From Phenylobacterium koreense (GTDB lineage: Bacteria > Pseudomonadota > Alphaproteobacteria > Caulobacterales > Caulobacteraceae), in NCBI RefSeq assembly GCF_040545335.1, contig NZ_JBEPLU010000001.1:1054001-1118000 (forward strand): DNA of 64,000 nucleotides, read 5' to 3'. This document shows, piece by piece, positions 1 through 8,341 of this stretch. The notes beneath the pieces are model-generated. The model was not told the origin of the DNA, made no database searches, and was given only the letters and a program-made list of their open reading frames with translations. Within the stretch, counting starts at the first letter, position 1. Each line of letters begins with the position of its first letter. The position numbers and the translations under genes are program-made.

Positions 1-2
1 GT

Positions 3-203
3 GACCTTACCGGCGCCGACATCGCTTCCCTGCACTACGGAGACGGGGATTTCGTCGTCCTGAAACCGGGGCGCTACGTGATCTGCGCCGTCTCCCGGGT
101 GAAGATTCCGATCGAGGCCCTGCGCTACTGGAACCCCGCGCTGCAGGAAGCCTACGCCACCCCGGCCGACGCCCTGGCGCGTTGGAAGGAAATGCAGTCC
201 TGA
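3..203 (+). CDS. DUF2093 protein, 5' end outside window
   Basis: The open frame enters the window from the left and ends at TGA 201-203, leaving 66 visible residues. The pattern LHYGDGDFVVLKPG, then CAV, then IPIEALRYWNP and QEAYATP, is typical of the small alphaproteobacterial DUF2093 family, whose function is unknown. Family members are about 70 residues, so only a few N-terminal residues are missing. The stop overlaps the 5' end of the downstream peptidase frame, which suggests co-transcription. The family call is recognition of the conserved pattern; no function is inferred. Confidence 0.8.
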   Translation, partial: DLTGADIASLHYGDGDFVVLKPGRYVICAVSRVKIPIEALRYWNPALQEAYATPADALARWKEMQS

Positions 204-1051
204 TCGGCCGCCGGGCCGCAGCCCTCGGGATCACTGGCCTGGGGATAGCCGGCCTAGGCCTTGCCGCACGTCGCGCCCATGCCGGCGCCGGCCTCGCCCT
301 CAGCGGACGCTTCCAGCAGGGCGGGTTTGCGATCGGCCGCACCGATCCAGGCGCCAAAGTCTTCCTCGATGACCGGCAAGTAGCCCGCGCCTCGGACGCC
401 GGCTTCTTCATCCTCGGCTTCGATCGGGACGCCGCGCCGCTGACGACCGTCAAGATCGCCAGCCGCGACGGCGAGGCGCTGCGCACCCTGCAGATCGGCC
501 GCGCCGAATACGACATCCAGCGGATCAAGGGCCTGCGCCGGGTCTACCAGGGCAAGGCCAGCCCTGAGCTCGAGGCGAGGATGGCGGCGGAGACCAGGCG
601 CAAGACCGCAGCCTTCGCCAGCCATGCCGACCGCGACGACTTCCGCAGCGGCTTCTCCGCGCCCCTCAAGAATTTCCGCGTCTCGGCCCGCTTCGGGGGC
701 CAGCGCATCGTCGATGGACGGCCCCGGCCGCCGCATTACGGCATCGACCTGGCTGCGCCGCGAGGGACGCCGGTTTACGCCCCGGCCGGCGGGATCGTAA
801 CCCTCGCCGAGACCGGCATGCTGTACGAGGGCGGGCTGATCATGATCGACCACGGCCAGGGCTTGACCACGGCTTATCTGCACTTGAGCGGTGTCGACGT
901 CATGCGCGGGCAGCAGGTGAGCCGCGGTCAGCGCATCGGGGCGGTCGGCGCCACAGGCCGCGCCACGGGACCACATCTGTGCTGGCGCATGAAATGGCGC
1001 GACCGGCACATGAACCCGATGCTGATGGTGGGCGCCGCGCCTCCCGCCTAG
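182..1051 (+). CDS. M23 family metallopeptidase, exported
   Basis: This is a predicted LytM-type zinc endopeptidase that would cut peptidoglycan cross-bridges in the periplasm. The N-terminus has an RR pair followed by a Gly/Ala/Leu-rich segment ending in AHA, compatible with a Tat or Sec signal. The M23 domain fills about residues 165-280: HYGIDLA supplies H185 and D189, and YLHL supplies H234. The final motif reads GPHLCW instead of the usual GPHLHW, so the third expected zinc ligand is Cys267. The TTG start at 182 overlaps the preceding gene; a CTG at 200 is an alternative. The stop overlaps the convergent acyltransferase stop by 3 nt. The family is certain; activity with the His-x-Cys site is not. 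Confidence 0.85.
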   Translation: MEGNAVLIGRRAAALGITGLGIAGLGLAARRAHAGAGLALSGRFQQGGFAIGRTDPGAKVFLDDRQVARASDAGFFILGFDRDAAPLTTVKIASRDGEALRTLQIGRAEYDIQRIKGLRRVYQGKASPELEARMAAETRRKTAAFASHADRDDFRSGFSAPLKNFRVSARFGGQRIVDGRPRPPHYGIDLAAPRGTPVYAPAGGIVTLAETGMLYEGGLIMIDHGQGLTTAYLHLSGVDVMRGQQVSRGQRIGAVGATGRATGPHLCWRMKWRDRHMNPMLMVGAAPPA

Positions 1052-1962
1052 CGGTTGCGCTTATAGGTGTCGTTGGGCCAGCGCTTGTGGGTCCAGAACC
1101 ATTCAGCCGGCCGCTCGCGCACGCGCTCCTCCACAAAGGCGTTGATCTTGCGGACGCCCTCGGCGACGTCGGCCGCGTTGTCACCGGTGTGTTCCAGGCG
1201 GATCGGCTCATGCACCACCACGCGGAAGCGAGCCTTCCGCTTACGCTGCACCGACATTGGCTGCAGCACGGTGTTGAACCGCAGGGCCAGGCGCGAAGGC
1301 CCCGGCGCCGTATGGCAGGTCAGGCCGAAGAACGGCGAGGCGACCCCGCCGTTGAACTTCTGATCGTTCATCAGGGCCACGGACTCCCCGCGGCTCAAGG
1401 CCGCCAGCAGGTCGCGCGCGCCGTCCCCGCCCTTAGGTGCGAAATAACGGACGCCATAGCGGAAGCGGTAGTCGCGGACACGCTTCTCTACGTGCGGATT
1501 GTTCATCGCCCGATAGGTGATGTGGCACTGGACAGGGGAGTTCACGATCGTCGCCGGCATCACCTCGAAGTTGGCGAAGTGACCAGAAATGAACACCACC
1601 GGCTCGGCGTTGGCGGCGATCTCGCTGAGTCGATGGCCGTTCACAACCTCCACCCGGTCGGGCGAGCGGATGATCCTGTCCATGATCAGCAGCTCGAGAA
1701 AGGTGCGCCCGGTGTTGTCCCATTGGTCGGCCAGCAGGGCCGCGATGCGGCTGTCCGAGGCGTCCGGAAAGGCGATGCGCAGGTTGGTCTCGGCCACCCT
1801 GTGAGCGCTGGTCATCGGCCCCAAGGTCTTGAAAAACCACGCGCCGAAGTCGGACACCAGATCGACCGGCAGGATGCGGGCGAAGCCGATCACCACGTCG
1901 AAGGCGAGCGCTTCCAGCCGCCACAAAAGGTCCTGCGCCACAGAGGGCTTAGCCTGGGTCAT
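1048..1962 (-). CDS. lysophospholipid acyltransferase family, LpxL/HtrB type
   Basis: This 304-residue protein belongs to the Kdo2-lipid A late acyltransferase (LpxL/HtrB/MsbB) family. These inner-membrane enzymes transfer a fatty acyl chain from acyl-ACP to lipid A. The catalytic HX4E box is visible as HFANFE (H128, E133). A hydrophobic N-terminal stretch at about residues 18-47 would anchor the protein. Length matches the family. The ATG at 1960-1962 is taken as start because the next upstream bases contain stops. Which acyl position it modifies cannot be told from sequence, and related non-lipid A acyltransferases share the motif. Confidence 0.88.
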   Translation of the reverse strand: MTQAKPSVAQDLLWRLEALAFDVVIGFARILPVDLVSDFGAWFFKTLGPMTSAHRVAETNLRIAFPDASDSRIAALLADQWDNTGRTFLELLIMDRIIRSPDRVEVVNGHRLSEIAANAEPVVFISGHFANFEVMPATIVNSPVQCHITYRAMNNPHVEKRVRDYRFRYGVRYFAPKGGDGARDLLAALSRGESVALMNDQKFNGGVASPFFGLTCHTAPGPSRLALRFNTVLQPMSVQRKRKARFRVVVHEPIRLEHTGDNAADVAEGVRKINAFVEERVRERPAEWFWTHKRWPNDTYKRNR

Positions 1963-2087
1963 GGGCCTCTACTAGTCAGGTCACTTGCTGTCGTGCAACG
2001 CGAACGACACTCGCTTGGCGCGCGATTTGCCGGTTCCCCCGCAAGCCGTCTCAGTTTGGAACGGCGCCAGTAGAAGGATCGGGGGCG

Positions 2088-2483
2088 ATGGAGTCCATGG
2101 GCAACCAAATCGACGTTCACCTCGGCAAGCGGCTGCGCCGTCGGCGCCGTCTGCTGGGGCTGACCCAGCAGCAACTGGCCGGAGCATGTGGCGTGCGATT
2201 CCAGCAGATTCAGAAGTACGAGTGCGGCGCCAACCGTATCTCGGCCTCCCGCCTGTGGCAGCTTTCCGAGGCTCTCGATGTACCCGTCGGCTATTTCTAC
2301 GACGGTCTTGGTGGCCCGAACGGCGCCGAGAGCGAGACGGTCGAGGCGAGCTGCACGAGCGAAGTGCTTTCGAGCGACGAAACGCTCGACCTGATCCGCG
2401 CCTATTACCAGCTCGACGAGCGCCCCCGCCGTCGCCTGCTGGACCTGGCCAAGTCCCTGAATGGCGATCCGGAGCTGGTCTGA
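2088..2483 (+). CDS. XRE-family helix-turn-helix regulator
   Basis: Residues about 10-65 form a Cro/CI-type HTH: LGKRLRRRRR, LTQQQLAGACGV, then FQQIQKYECGANRIS as recognition helix, and a stabilising helix ending in PVGYFYDG. The C-terminal half (about 80-125) is an acidic then Arg-rich helical tail, a layout common among alphaproteobacterial XRE regulators of about 130 residues. Start is either ATG 2088 or ATG 2097; neither has a strong ribosome site, and the region before the HTH has no other constraint. Target genes are unknown. It sits divergently from the acyltransferase, so the shared 125-bp spacer may carry its operator. Confidence 0.85.
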   Translation: MESMGNQIDVHLGKRLRRRRRLLGLTQQQLAGACGVRFQQIQKYECGANRISASRLWQLSEALDVPVGYFYDGLGGPNGAESETVEASCTSEVLSSDETLDLIRAYYQLDERPRRRLLDLAKSLNGDPELV

Positions 2484-2525
2484 CGCAGCTTTCGGAAAGG
2501 CCAGCGGCGCGCTAAAGCGGGGGCC

Positions 2526-3350
2526 ATGCCCTCGCCCGCCGCCCTCGCCGCCGACCGCCTGTCCGAGCTGGACGCCTTCCTCCTCGAATTGAACACGGTC
2601 GCGGCGGACGTCATCCTGCCCCTGTTCCGCGCCGACCACGGCCTTGAGGACAAGGGCGGCGTCCGCGGCTTCGACCCCGTCACCGCCGCCGACAAGGGCG
2701 CCGAGGCCGCGATCCGCAAGCTGATCGCCGCGCGCTATCCGGACCATGGGGTGATTGGGGAAGAATACGGCGAGGACCGTCCGGACGCCGAGTTCGTCTG
2801 GGTGCTAGATCCCGTCGACGGCACTCGCGCCTTCATCTCCGGCCTGCCGCTCTGGTGCGTCCTGATCGGCCTGCGCCACCAGGGCCGTCCGGTCCTCGGC
2901 TCGATCGCCCAGCCGTTTCTGGATGAGATCTATCTCGGGCATGCCGCCGGCTCGCGCCTCATCGCCCGCGGCCAGACCAAGCCCCTGCAGGTCCGCCCCT
3001 GCCCCAAGCTCACCGACGCGGTCATCGCCACCACCGATCCGGAAGGCTGCTTCGACGGCGCCGAACTGGGCGCCTGGACCCAAGTCCGCGCGGCAGCACG
3101 CCTCGCCCGCCTGGGCTGCGACGCCTATGCCTACGCCATGGTCGCCATGGGCAAGATGGACATGGTGATCGAGGCCGGGCTGAAGGCCTGGGACATCGAG
3201 TCGGCGATCCCCCTGATCGAGGGCGCCGGCGGCCTGGTCACCAACTGGCGCGGCCAACCGGTCGGCCCCGACGGCGGCCAGATCGTCATCGCCGGCGACC
3301 AAGCCTGCCTCGACGAAGCCCTGGTCGCCCTCAAGCGCTCGGCGAAATAA
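2526..3350 (+). CDS. hisN: histidinol-phosphatase, inositol monophosphatase family
   Basis: This Mg-dependent phosphatase of the inositol monophosphatase fold is predicted to remove phosphate from histidinol phosphate in histidine synthesis. Metal-binding motifs are present: IGEEYGE (about residues 77-83), the signature DPVDGTRAFISG (D95, D98) and a C-terminal KAWDIESAIPLIEGAGG with the last metal-binding Asp. The RAFI extension after DPVDGT and the length of 274 residues fit the HisN subgroup better than inositol monophosphatase or CysQ. No other his genes are nearby, so the substrate remains a family inference. Confidence 0.85.
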   Translation: MPSPAALAADRLSELDAFLLELNTVAADVILPLFRADHGLEDKGGVRGFDPVTAADKGAEAAIRKLIAARYPDHGVIGEEYGEDRPDAEFVWVLDPVDGTRAFISGLPLWCVLIGLRHQGRPVLGSIAQPFLDEIYLGHAAGSRLIARGQTKPLQVRPCPKLTDAVIATTDPEGCFDGAELGAWTQVRAAARLARLGCDAYAYAMVAMGKMDMVIEAGLKAWDIESAIPLIEGAGGLVTNWRGQPVGPDGGQIVIAGDQACLDEALVALKRSAK

Positions 3351-3353
3351 GGC

Positions 3354-4793
3354 TCAGGCCTTCGGCTTGGCCGTCTTGGCGGCCGGCGGCTTGCTGGCGG
3401 GCTTCGCCGCCTTCGCAGGGGCAGCCTTCTTTGCAGCGGCAGGCTTGGCCACTGCGGCCGGTTTCGGTGCGGCCTTGGGCGCAACGGCTTTCTTGGGCGC
3501 AGAGGCCTTGGCCGAAGCTTTCGGCGCGGCAGCCTTGGCCGGGGCGGGCGTCTTCACCGCGGCGACCTTCTTGGCGGCGGGCGCCTTGGTCGCGGACTTC
3601 GGAGCGGCGGCAGGCTTGGGCGTCGCTTTGGCCGGCGCCCGCGCCTTCTTCGTCGCGCTCGCCACCTTCGGCTTGGAAGCGGCCTTCGGCTTGGGCGCCG
3701 GTTTGGCCTCCGTCGCCGGCTCGGGCTTCGGCTCGGGCGTCACGGGCGCAGGCTGGGCCTCGGCCGGTGCGGCCGCGGCCGGCTTGGGTTCTGGCGTGGG
3801 CGCGGGCTCTGGCGCCGCCTTAACGACCGGCGGCTCCGCCGGCGCGGCGGGCGCCGGTGCTGATTTTCCAAGTAGAGCGTCAAGGGCACGTAGGAAGATG
3901 TTCCGCATCGCGTCCGTCTCCATCAGGATTTCGTGGTACGCGCCGGGCGCCGAGACGAACTCGCCTTTGGGCAGGTTCGCCGCCACGGTGCGCTGTGCGC
4001 TGTTGTCGACAAGCCGATCCCGCTCGGCCGAGACGATCACGACCGGGATCGTCACTGCGTCGAGGTTCTCCGGCCTCGCCAGGTAACCGGTCGCCCTCAG
4101 CGCGAAATCGAGCCATCCCCAGGTGGGACCGCCCAGACCAAGCGCCGGGTGAGCTGCAACCTGAGCCTTGGCCCGCTCATAGCGGGTCCGGTCATGGGTC
4201 AGGATGTTGTTGTCGAAGGTTTCGGCCGGCCCTTCGGCGCGCACATAACCGCCCGAGCGGCCGATCAGCCTGTTGAAGCCCGCGAGCAGCCGCGCGACCG
4301 GCAATGGCAGGCCGCCGAGCTGGATGCCGAGCATAGGCGCCGAAAGGATCGCAGCCTCGAAGCGCGGCGCTTCGCCCCGCGCCAGGGCGAGCAGCGTCAG
4401 GCAGCCCCCCATGGAATGGCCGATAGCGAACCAGGGCTTGGGCAGTTGGCTCTCGTACTTCGCCAGCAGCGCGCGATAGTCGGTGAGAAAGGCCTCGTAC
4501 CCTCGCGCGTGGCCGGCGAGCCGGTCCGGCAGCTCACGGTGCGACAGCCCCTGGCCGCGCCAATCGTGAGCCAGCACGACATAACCCCGGCCGGTCAGGT
4601 CCTCGATGACCTCGAAGTACTTCTCGATGGGTTCGGTCCGGCCACCGCTGAGGACGATGGAACCCCGGGGCGCACCCTTGGCGGGAAAGATCGCGGCGCG
4701 CAGTTCGGCGCCGTCCGCGCTCTTGAACCACTCGGCCCGGCCGCCCGCCGGGATGGGCGCGCCGGGGATCGAATAGAGCGGCGCACCCGGCAT
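3354..4793 (-). CDS. alpha/beta hydrolase (lysophospholipase-like) with long Lys/Ala/Pro tail
   Basis: Residues 1-310 are an alpha/beta hydrolase of the Hydrolase_4/monoglyceride-lipase group: a DWRGQGLS turn (about 77-84), nucleophile elbow GHSMGG with Ser127, an Asp within VSAERDRLVD and a His in PGAYHEI. From about residue 315 to 479 the chain is almost entirely Ala, Lys and Pro with AAAPKA- and KPAA-like repeats, resembling histone H1 tails or bacterial nucleoid/PHA-granule (phasin-like) basic tails. The base pattern keeps high GC and the frame is clean, so the tail is real coding sequence. It follows the SCP2 gene with one-base spacing, indicating co-transcription. The substrate may be a lipid or lipid-derived ester; this is inference. 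Confidence 0.85.
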   Translation of the reverse strand: MPGAPLYSIPGAPIPAGGRAEWFKSADGAELRAAIFPAKGAPRGSIVLSGGRTEPIEKYFEVIEDLTGRGYVVLAHDWRGQGLSHRELPDRLAGHARGYEAFLTDYRALLAKYESQLPKPWFAIGHSMGGCLTLLALARGEAPRFEAAILSAPMLGIQLGGLPLPVARLLAGFNRLIGRSGGYVRAEGPAETFDNNILTHDRTRYERAKAQVAAHPALGLGGPTWGWLDFALRATGYLARPENLDAVTIPVVIVSAERDRLVDNSAQRTVAANLPKGEFVSAPGAYHEILMETDAMRNIFLRALDALLGKSAPAPAAPAEPPVVKAAPEPAPTPEPKPAAAAPAEAQPAPVTPEPKPEPATEAKPAPKPKAASKPKVASATKKARAPAKATPKPAAAPKSATKAPAAKKVAAVKTPAPAKAAAPKASAKASAPKKAVAPKAAPKPAAVAKPAAAKKAAPAKAAKPASKPPAAKTAKPKA

Positions 4794-4794
4794 A

Positions 4795-5103
4795 TCAGGC
4801 CAGTCTCGAAAACAGCGCCTGCATCTGAGGCTGCAGCGACATGGCCAGTCCCATGTCCGATACCTTCAGCCGGCCGGTTATGACCGCCGTCATCGGGTTG
4901 AGCTCTCCGGCGCCGAGGGCCTTCAGGTCCTTCTGGCTGATGGACACGGTCAGGTCCGCCGGCTTGTCCTCGTTGGTCACGGTTCCGCCGTCGATGTGGA
5001 TGAAGCCTTCCCCGCGCAGGTCGACCTTGAACGACCGGCCCAGGCCGGAGTCGTTCCCCACCGCCGCCGCCACCCGCTGCGTCAATTCCTCAAGAGTCGC
5101 CAT
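4795..5103 (-). CDS. SCP2 sterol-binding domain protein
   Basis: A 102-residue single-domain SCP2 protein. The segments LRGEGFIHIDGG, DLTVSISQKDLKALGAGELNPMTAVITGRLKVSDMG (seen in pieces) and a C-terminal LF are the classic SCP2 core, which forms a hydrophobic pocket for acyl chains or sterol-like lipids. ATG 5103 is chosen because a GTG 12 bases upstream would add only four residues with no better ribosome site. The next gene downstream, a lysophospholipase-like hydrolase, starts within two bases of its stop, suggesting a shared role in lipid handling. Confidence 0.88.
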   Translation of the reverse strand: MATLEELTQRVAAAVGNDSGLGRSFKVDLRGEGFIHIDGGTVTNEDKPADLTVSISQKDLKALGAGELNPMTAVITGRLKVSDMGLAMSLQPQMQALFSRLA

Positions 5104-5213
5104 ACGCCATCCCACGTCACGTAGGCGTGAGCTTCACCTCAAGCGCGTGCCAAGTAAACGGCCCACCTAGGGTTCGAGCCCCGTTTTGGGCGCAAAAGTC
5201 CCGATCAGGCCGC

Positions 5214-5654
5214 TTATTGAGCCTCTGGCGAAGCCGGGCAGCTCTCGGAGATACGCTTGGCCGTGGTGACTGCTTCGCCGCTCAGGGGCACGCCGGCATA
5301 GGTCGTACTGATCCTGGCCATCATGTTGAAGGTGGTCGGGGTATAGGAGCCCGTAGCCTGGATCGCCGCCTTGCTGCCGTTCTTGGTCGCGCAATTGCCC
5401 TTCAGGGTGATGTGGCCGTCCTTGAACACCCGGGTCGGGTAGTCGCACTTGTAGTGCCGGTTGGAGGGGCCCATCACGAACTTCGACACCTCGGCCGGGG
5501 TGATGCAGCGCTTTTCCTTCTTGGTCTGACTGATGATCGCCGTGACCTTGTTGGTCACGTCCCAGTAGCCGGGAAGGATCGTCTGTTCCTGCGCAGCGCT
5601 CGATCCGCCGAGCAGGACGAGGGAGGTCAAAGCTAGGATCGTCTTGCGGAGCAT
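5214..5654 (-). CDS. DUF3617 protein, exported
   Basis: A 146-residue protein with a clear Sec signal peptide (MLRKTILALTSLVLLGG... cut after AQ). The mature part begins PGYWDVTNKV and contains paired cysteines (RCITP, KCDYP, NCAT, ESCP), the layout of DUF3617, a family of small periplasmic proteins often annotated only by its cysteines and a W-x-V start. Function is unknown. ATG 5654 is chosen because the extra 15 upstream codons precede the signal peptide and are not needed. It lies on the same strand as the two methyltransferase-fold genes, 138 bases away. Confidence 0.8.
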   Translation of the reverse strand: MLRKTILALTSLVLLGGSSAAQEQTILPGYWDVTNKVTAIISQTKKEKRCITPAEVSKFVMGPSNRHYKCDYPTRVFKDGHITLKGNCATKNGSKAAIQATGSYTPTTFNMMARISTTYAGVPLSGEAVTTAKRISESCPASPEAQ

Positions 5655-5720
5655 GTCAGGCCTTTGGCTTCGGTACGCACGACAGCTAGCGATCACCAAC
5701 TGACTGGAACCTGAGCGACT

Positions 5721-5755
5721 CGCCTCTGAACCCGTTCACCTTGGGCTGAGAGGCG
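5721..5755. terminator. inverted repeat between minus-strand genes
   Basis: CGCCTCT at 5721-5727 pairs perfectly with AGAGGCG at 5749-5755 across a 21-base loop. It lies just downstream of the first methyltransferase gene on the minus strand. There is no T run, so a factor-independent terminator is only a possibility. Confidence 0.3.
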
Positions 5756-5792
5756 ACATGGTTACCGTGTGCGGCCGATCAGGTCCATCGCG

Positions 5793-6689
5793 TCAGGCGG
5801 CAGGCTTTACGAGGCGCAGGGTCATCCGGTCGCTTTCGCCGATAGCGTCGTATTTCGCACGATCGAAGCTGGGGTTGGCCGGCTCGCCCCGGGGCGCGGT
5901 CAGACGCACCGGCGGCAGGGTCCAGACCCCGAAGGGATGGTCCTTGGTGTCCTTTGGGTTGGCGTTGATCTCGCTGGACTTGTCGAGGACGAAGCCCGCT
6001 TCTTGGGCGAGCTTGAGCACGTAGGCCTCCTGGACATAGCCCTCAGCGGCCATGACGTCCTGCACGCCGCCGGCCGGCGCCCGATGCTCCTCGACGCCGA
6101 GGACGCCGCCGGGCTTCAGGGCCGCGAACGCATCCTTGAAGGCCTTCTCGGCGATACCGGCGGCCATCCAGTTGTGCAGGTTGCGCAGGAAGAGCACGAG
6201 GTCGGCGCTATCGGCCGGGGCGACCGGGCCGCTGGCGCCTCCGAAGGCGGTGATCTCGACCTGGCCGTAGAGCTTCGGCTTCGCCGCCAACCTGGCGCGA
6301 TAGGCTTCCACGATCTCGGCCGAGGCCGGGTCGGACGGCTCGAGATTGGCGGCGATCAACCGTCCGCCGTTGGCCGCCAGATAGGGTGCGAGGATGTCGG
6401 TGTACCACCCCGCGCCGGGCCAGAACTCGATCACCGTTTGGCCAGGCTTCAGCCCCCAGAACTGTAGCGTCTCGACGGGATGGCGCCAGGGATCGCGGGC
6501 CTTGTCGGCGGGAAGCCGCCAGTCACCAGCCACCGCCTCCTGCAGGGTCATGTTCCGGCTGGCCTTGGCCGCCGGGGCGGCTTCAGGCTTTGCGGCCTCC
6601 TGACGACCGCAGGCCGAAAGCGCCAGCGCCCCGACAATCAGGCCGCGCCGCGAAAACCAAGCCGCGGAGGAAAAAGACGTAAGCTGCAT
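5793..6689 (-). CDS. methyltransferase-fold lipoprotein (COG4798-like)
   Basis: A class I methyltransferase-fold protein carrying an export signal. An RR pair (FSRRGLIVGALALSACG) precedes a lipobox, LSAC, so the product is probably lipidated at that Cys, perhaps after Tat export. The SAM-binding-like motif is VIEFWPGAGWYTDILAPYL, followed by an Asp/Glu loop (ANLEP), and later VEEHRAP and FGVWTLPP. It is about 47% similar by eye to the next gene upstream on the same strand, with shared RMTLRLVK/RMTLKFVK C-termini. Family members are predicted methyltransferases with unproven substrate. An exported SAM-fold protein is odd because SAM is cytoplasmic. Confidence 0.8.
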   Translation of the reverse strand: MQLTSFSSAAWFSRRGLIVGALALSACGRQEAAKPEAAPAAKASRNMTLQEAVAGDWRLPADKARDPWRHPVETLQFWGLKPGQTVIEFWPGAGWYTDILAPYLAANGGRLIAANLEPSDPASAEIVEAYRARLAAKPKLYGQVEITAFGGASGPVAPADSADLVLFLRNLHNWMAAGIAEKAFKDAFAALKPGGVLGVEEHRAPAGGVQDVMAAEGYVQEAYVLKLAQEAGFVLDKSSEINANPKDTKDHPFGVWTLPPVRLTAPRGEPANPSFDRAKYDAIGESDRMTLRLVKPAA

Positions 6690-6754
6690 AGAAGTCCTGG
6701 GTAACCACCGTCCCGAGGCGACTAGCCTGCGACGGGACGATGGTCAAAGCATGG

Positions 6755-7594
6755 CTACTGCTTCACGAACTTCAACGTCATCCGGTCGCTCTCGCCGATG
6801 GCGTCATACTTCGTCCGATCGAAACTCGGATCGGCAGGCTTGCCGTTGGGGGCGGTGTTGCGGGACGGCGGCAGGGTCCAGACGCCGAACGGATGATCCT
6901 TCGTATCCTTCGGGTTGGCGTTCGCCTCGGATTGGCCCGCAAGCTTGAAGCCGGCCTTCTCGGCGGCTGCGACGACCGTGCTGGTCGCCACATAGCCGTC
7001 GCGGGCGTCGCCGATCTGCGGCCGCGGATCGGCGCGATGCTCCTCGACCGCCAGCACGCCGCCGGGCTTCAGGACCGCGGCGAAGTCCTTGAAAGCCTTG
7101 TCGACCATGCCCTCCTGCCACATCCAGTTGTGGATGTTGCGAGCCGTGATGACCATGTCGGCCGAGCCGGGCGCGCCCAGCGGGCCGGAGACCGGGCCGA
7201 AGCCGACATAGCTGATATTTCCATACTTCGCCGCATCGGCGTACTTGGCCTCGAAGCTCGCCCGGCCCTTGCGCGCGCCCTCCGAGAGCTTGGGATTGGC
7301 GGTGTCGGCGACGGCCGCCACATAGGTTCCGCCGGTGGCCTTGGCGTAGGGCGCAAGGATCTCGGTCCAGTAGCCGGATCCCGGCGAGATCTCGATGATG
7401 GTCTGCCTGGGCGCCACGCTCCAGAAGGTCAGGGTCTCGGTCGGATGCCGCGCGGCGTCGCGGGCCACATGAGCTTCGCCCCTTTGGGGCCCGGCGATGG
7501 CCGCCTTCAGCGCCGTATCTTCGGCCGCTGCGGCGGGCTGGACGACAACCGCGAGCGCGGCGGCGGCGAAAAGGGCGGAGAGGCGATGGGACAT
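6755..7594 (-). CDS. methyltransferase-fold protein with Sec signal (COG4798-like)
   Basis: Paralogue of the adjacent lipoprotein gene, 279 residues, with a Sec signal peptide MSHRLSALFAAAALAVVVQPAAAA cleaved near AAA-AED. The SAM-fold motif is IIEISPGSGYWTEILAPYAK, and DMVITARNIHNWMW, VEEHRADPR and DHPFGVWTLPP are shared with the neighbour. A much longer open frame runs upstream to 7855, but the signal peptide fixes the start at ATG 7594. The 65-base spacing suggests a tandem duplication in one operon. Whether either copy still binds SAM, and in which compartment, is unknown. Confidence 0.82.
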   Translation of the reverse strand: MSHRLSALFAAAALAVVVQPAAAAEDTALKAAIAGPQRGEAHVARDAARHPTETLTFWSVAPRQTIIEISPGSGYWTEILAPYAKATGGTYVAAVADTANPKLSEGARKGRASFEAKYADAAKYGNISYVGFGPVSGPLGAPGSADMVITARNIHNWMWQEGMVDKAFKDFAAVLKPGGVLAVEEHRADPRPQIGDARDGYVATSTVVAAAEKAGFKLAGQSEANANPKDTKDHPFGVWTLPPSRNTAPNGKPADPSFDRTKYDAIGESDRMTLKFVKQ

Positions 7595-7714
7595 CTCTGG
7601 CGGGAGCCTTTGCTGCGTTCCTGGGTTGCGCGAGCCTAGAGGTCCGCCAGCCCCTGGCAAGCCGGCTTGAGCATTGGGCGCGGCGGACACGCAAAATTCT
7701 TGGCTTCGACAGGA

Positions 7715-7746
7715 CTTGAACCCTTGGGAACGTCCACCACCTAAAC
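7715..7746 (+). promoter_or_regulatory. possible heat-shock (sigma-32) promoter of the Hsp20 gene
   Basis: CTTGAA at 7715-7720 matches the sigma-32 -35 element, and CCTAAA at 7740-7745 could serve as a -10 element. The 19-base spacing is longer than the usual 13-17, so this is tentative. It lies 110 bases before the Hsp20 start. Confidence 0.25.
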
Positions 7747-7853
7747 ACTCGAAGGCGCTGGACATCCGGGCCTTCCGGACACTGGACGAGGCCGATCTTG
7801 GCTCGTGCGCAGTCCGATCAACGCAACCTTGCTTAAGCCAAGAAGGTACTTCC

Positions 7854-8309
7854 ATGCGTACTCTCGACTTTTCCCCGCTCTATCGCTCTGTCGTGGGCTT
7901 CGATCGCCTGGCCTCGCTGCTGGAAACCGCCAGCGCCGACGCCGCCGCCGGCTATCCGCCCTACAATATCGAGCGCACCGACGAGAACGCCTACCGCGTC
8001 GAGATCGCGGTCGCCGGCTTCCGTCCCGACGAACTCAACATCGAGGTCAAGGAAAACCTCCTGACCGTCCAGGGTCGCAAGACCGCCAACGACGACCAAC
8101 GCCGGTTCCTGCATCGCGGCCTGGCCGAGCGCAATTTCGAGCGCCGGTTCCAACTGGCCGACTATGTGGTGGTGACGGAGGCCAAGCTCGCCGACGGCCT
8201 GCTTTCGATCTCGCTCAAGCGCGAACTCCCGGAGGCCCTCAAGCCCCGCCGGGTCGAGATCAGCACCGCGGCCCCGGCCAATCTGATCGAAGGAGAGAAG
8301 GCCGCCTAA
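7854..8309 (+). CDS. small heat shock protein, Hsp20 family
   Basis: A 151-residue ATP-independent holdase of the alpha-crystallin family. The start MRTLDFSPLYRS and the FDRLASLL segment are typical of bacterial IbpA-type proteins. The alpha-crystallin domain runs from about residue 36 (YPPYNIERT) to 130, with FRPDELNIEVKENLLTVQG and the ADGLLSISLKRELPE strand. ATG 7854 has AGAAGG seven bases before it. A hairpin and a T-run terminator follow the gene. Expression is likely heat-induced by family precedent and the possible upstream promoter. Confidence 0.93.
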   Translation: MRTLDFSPLYRSVVGFDRLASLLETASADAAAGYPPYNIERTDENAYRVEIAVAGFRPDELNIEVKENLLTVQGRKTANDDQRRFLHRGLAERNFERRFQLADYVVVTEAKLADGLLSISLKRELPEALKPRRVEISTAAPANLIEGEKAA

Positions 8310-8341
8310 CCCTCCCCCCGAGGCGGCTCTAGCCCTTCTTC

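Noticed and set aside
7697..7790. tRNA-like T-arm on the minus strand (GGGTTCAAGTCC)
   Set aside because: The T stem has a mismatch and a wobble, no anticodon arm or CCA fits, and acceptor halves pair poorly. The same bases give a CTTGAA promoter element; not a tRNA.
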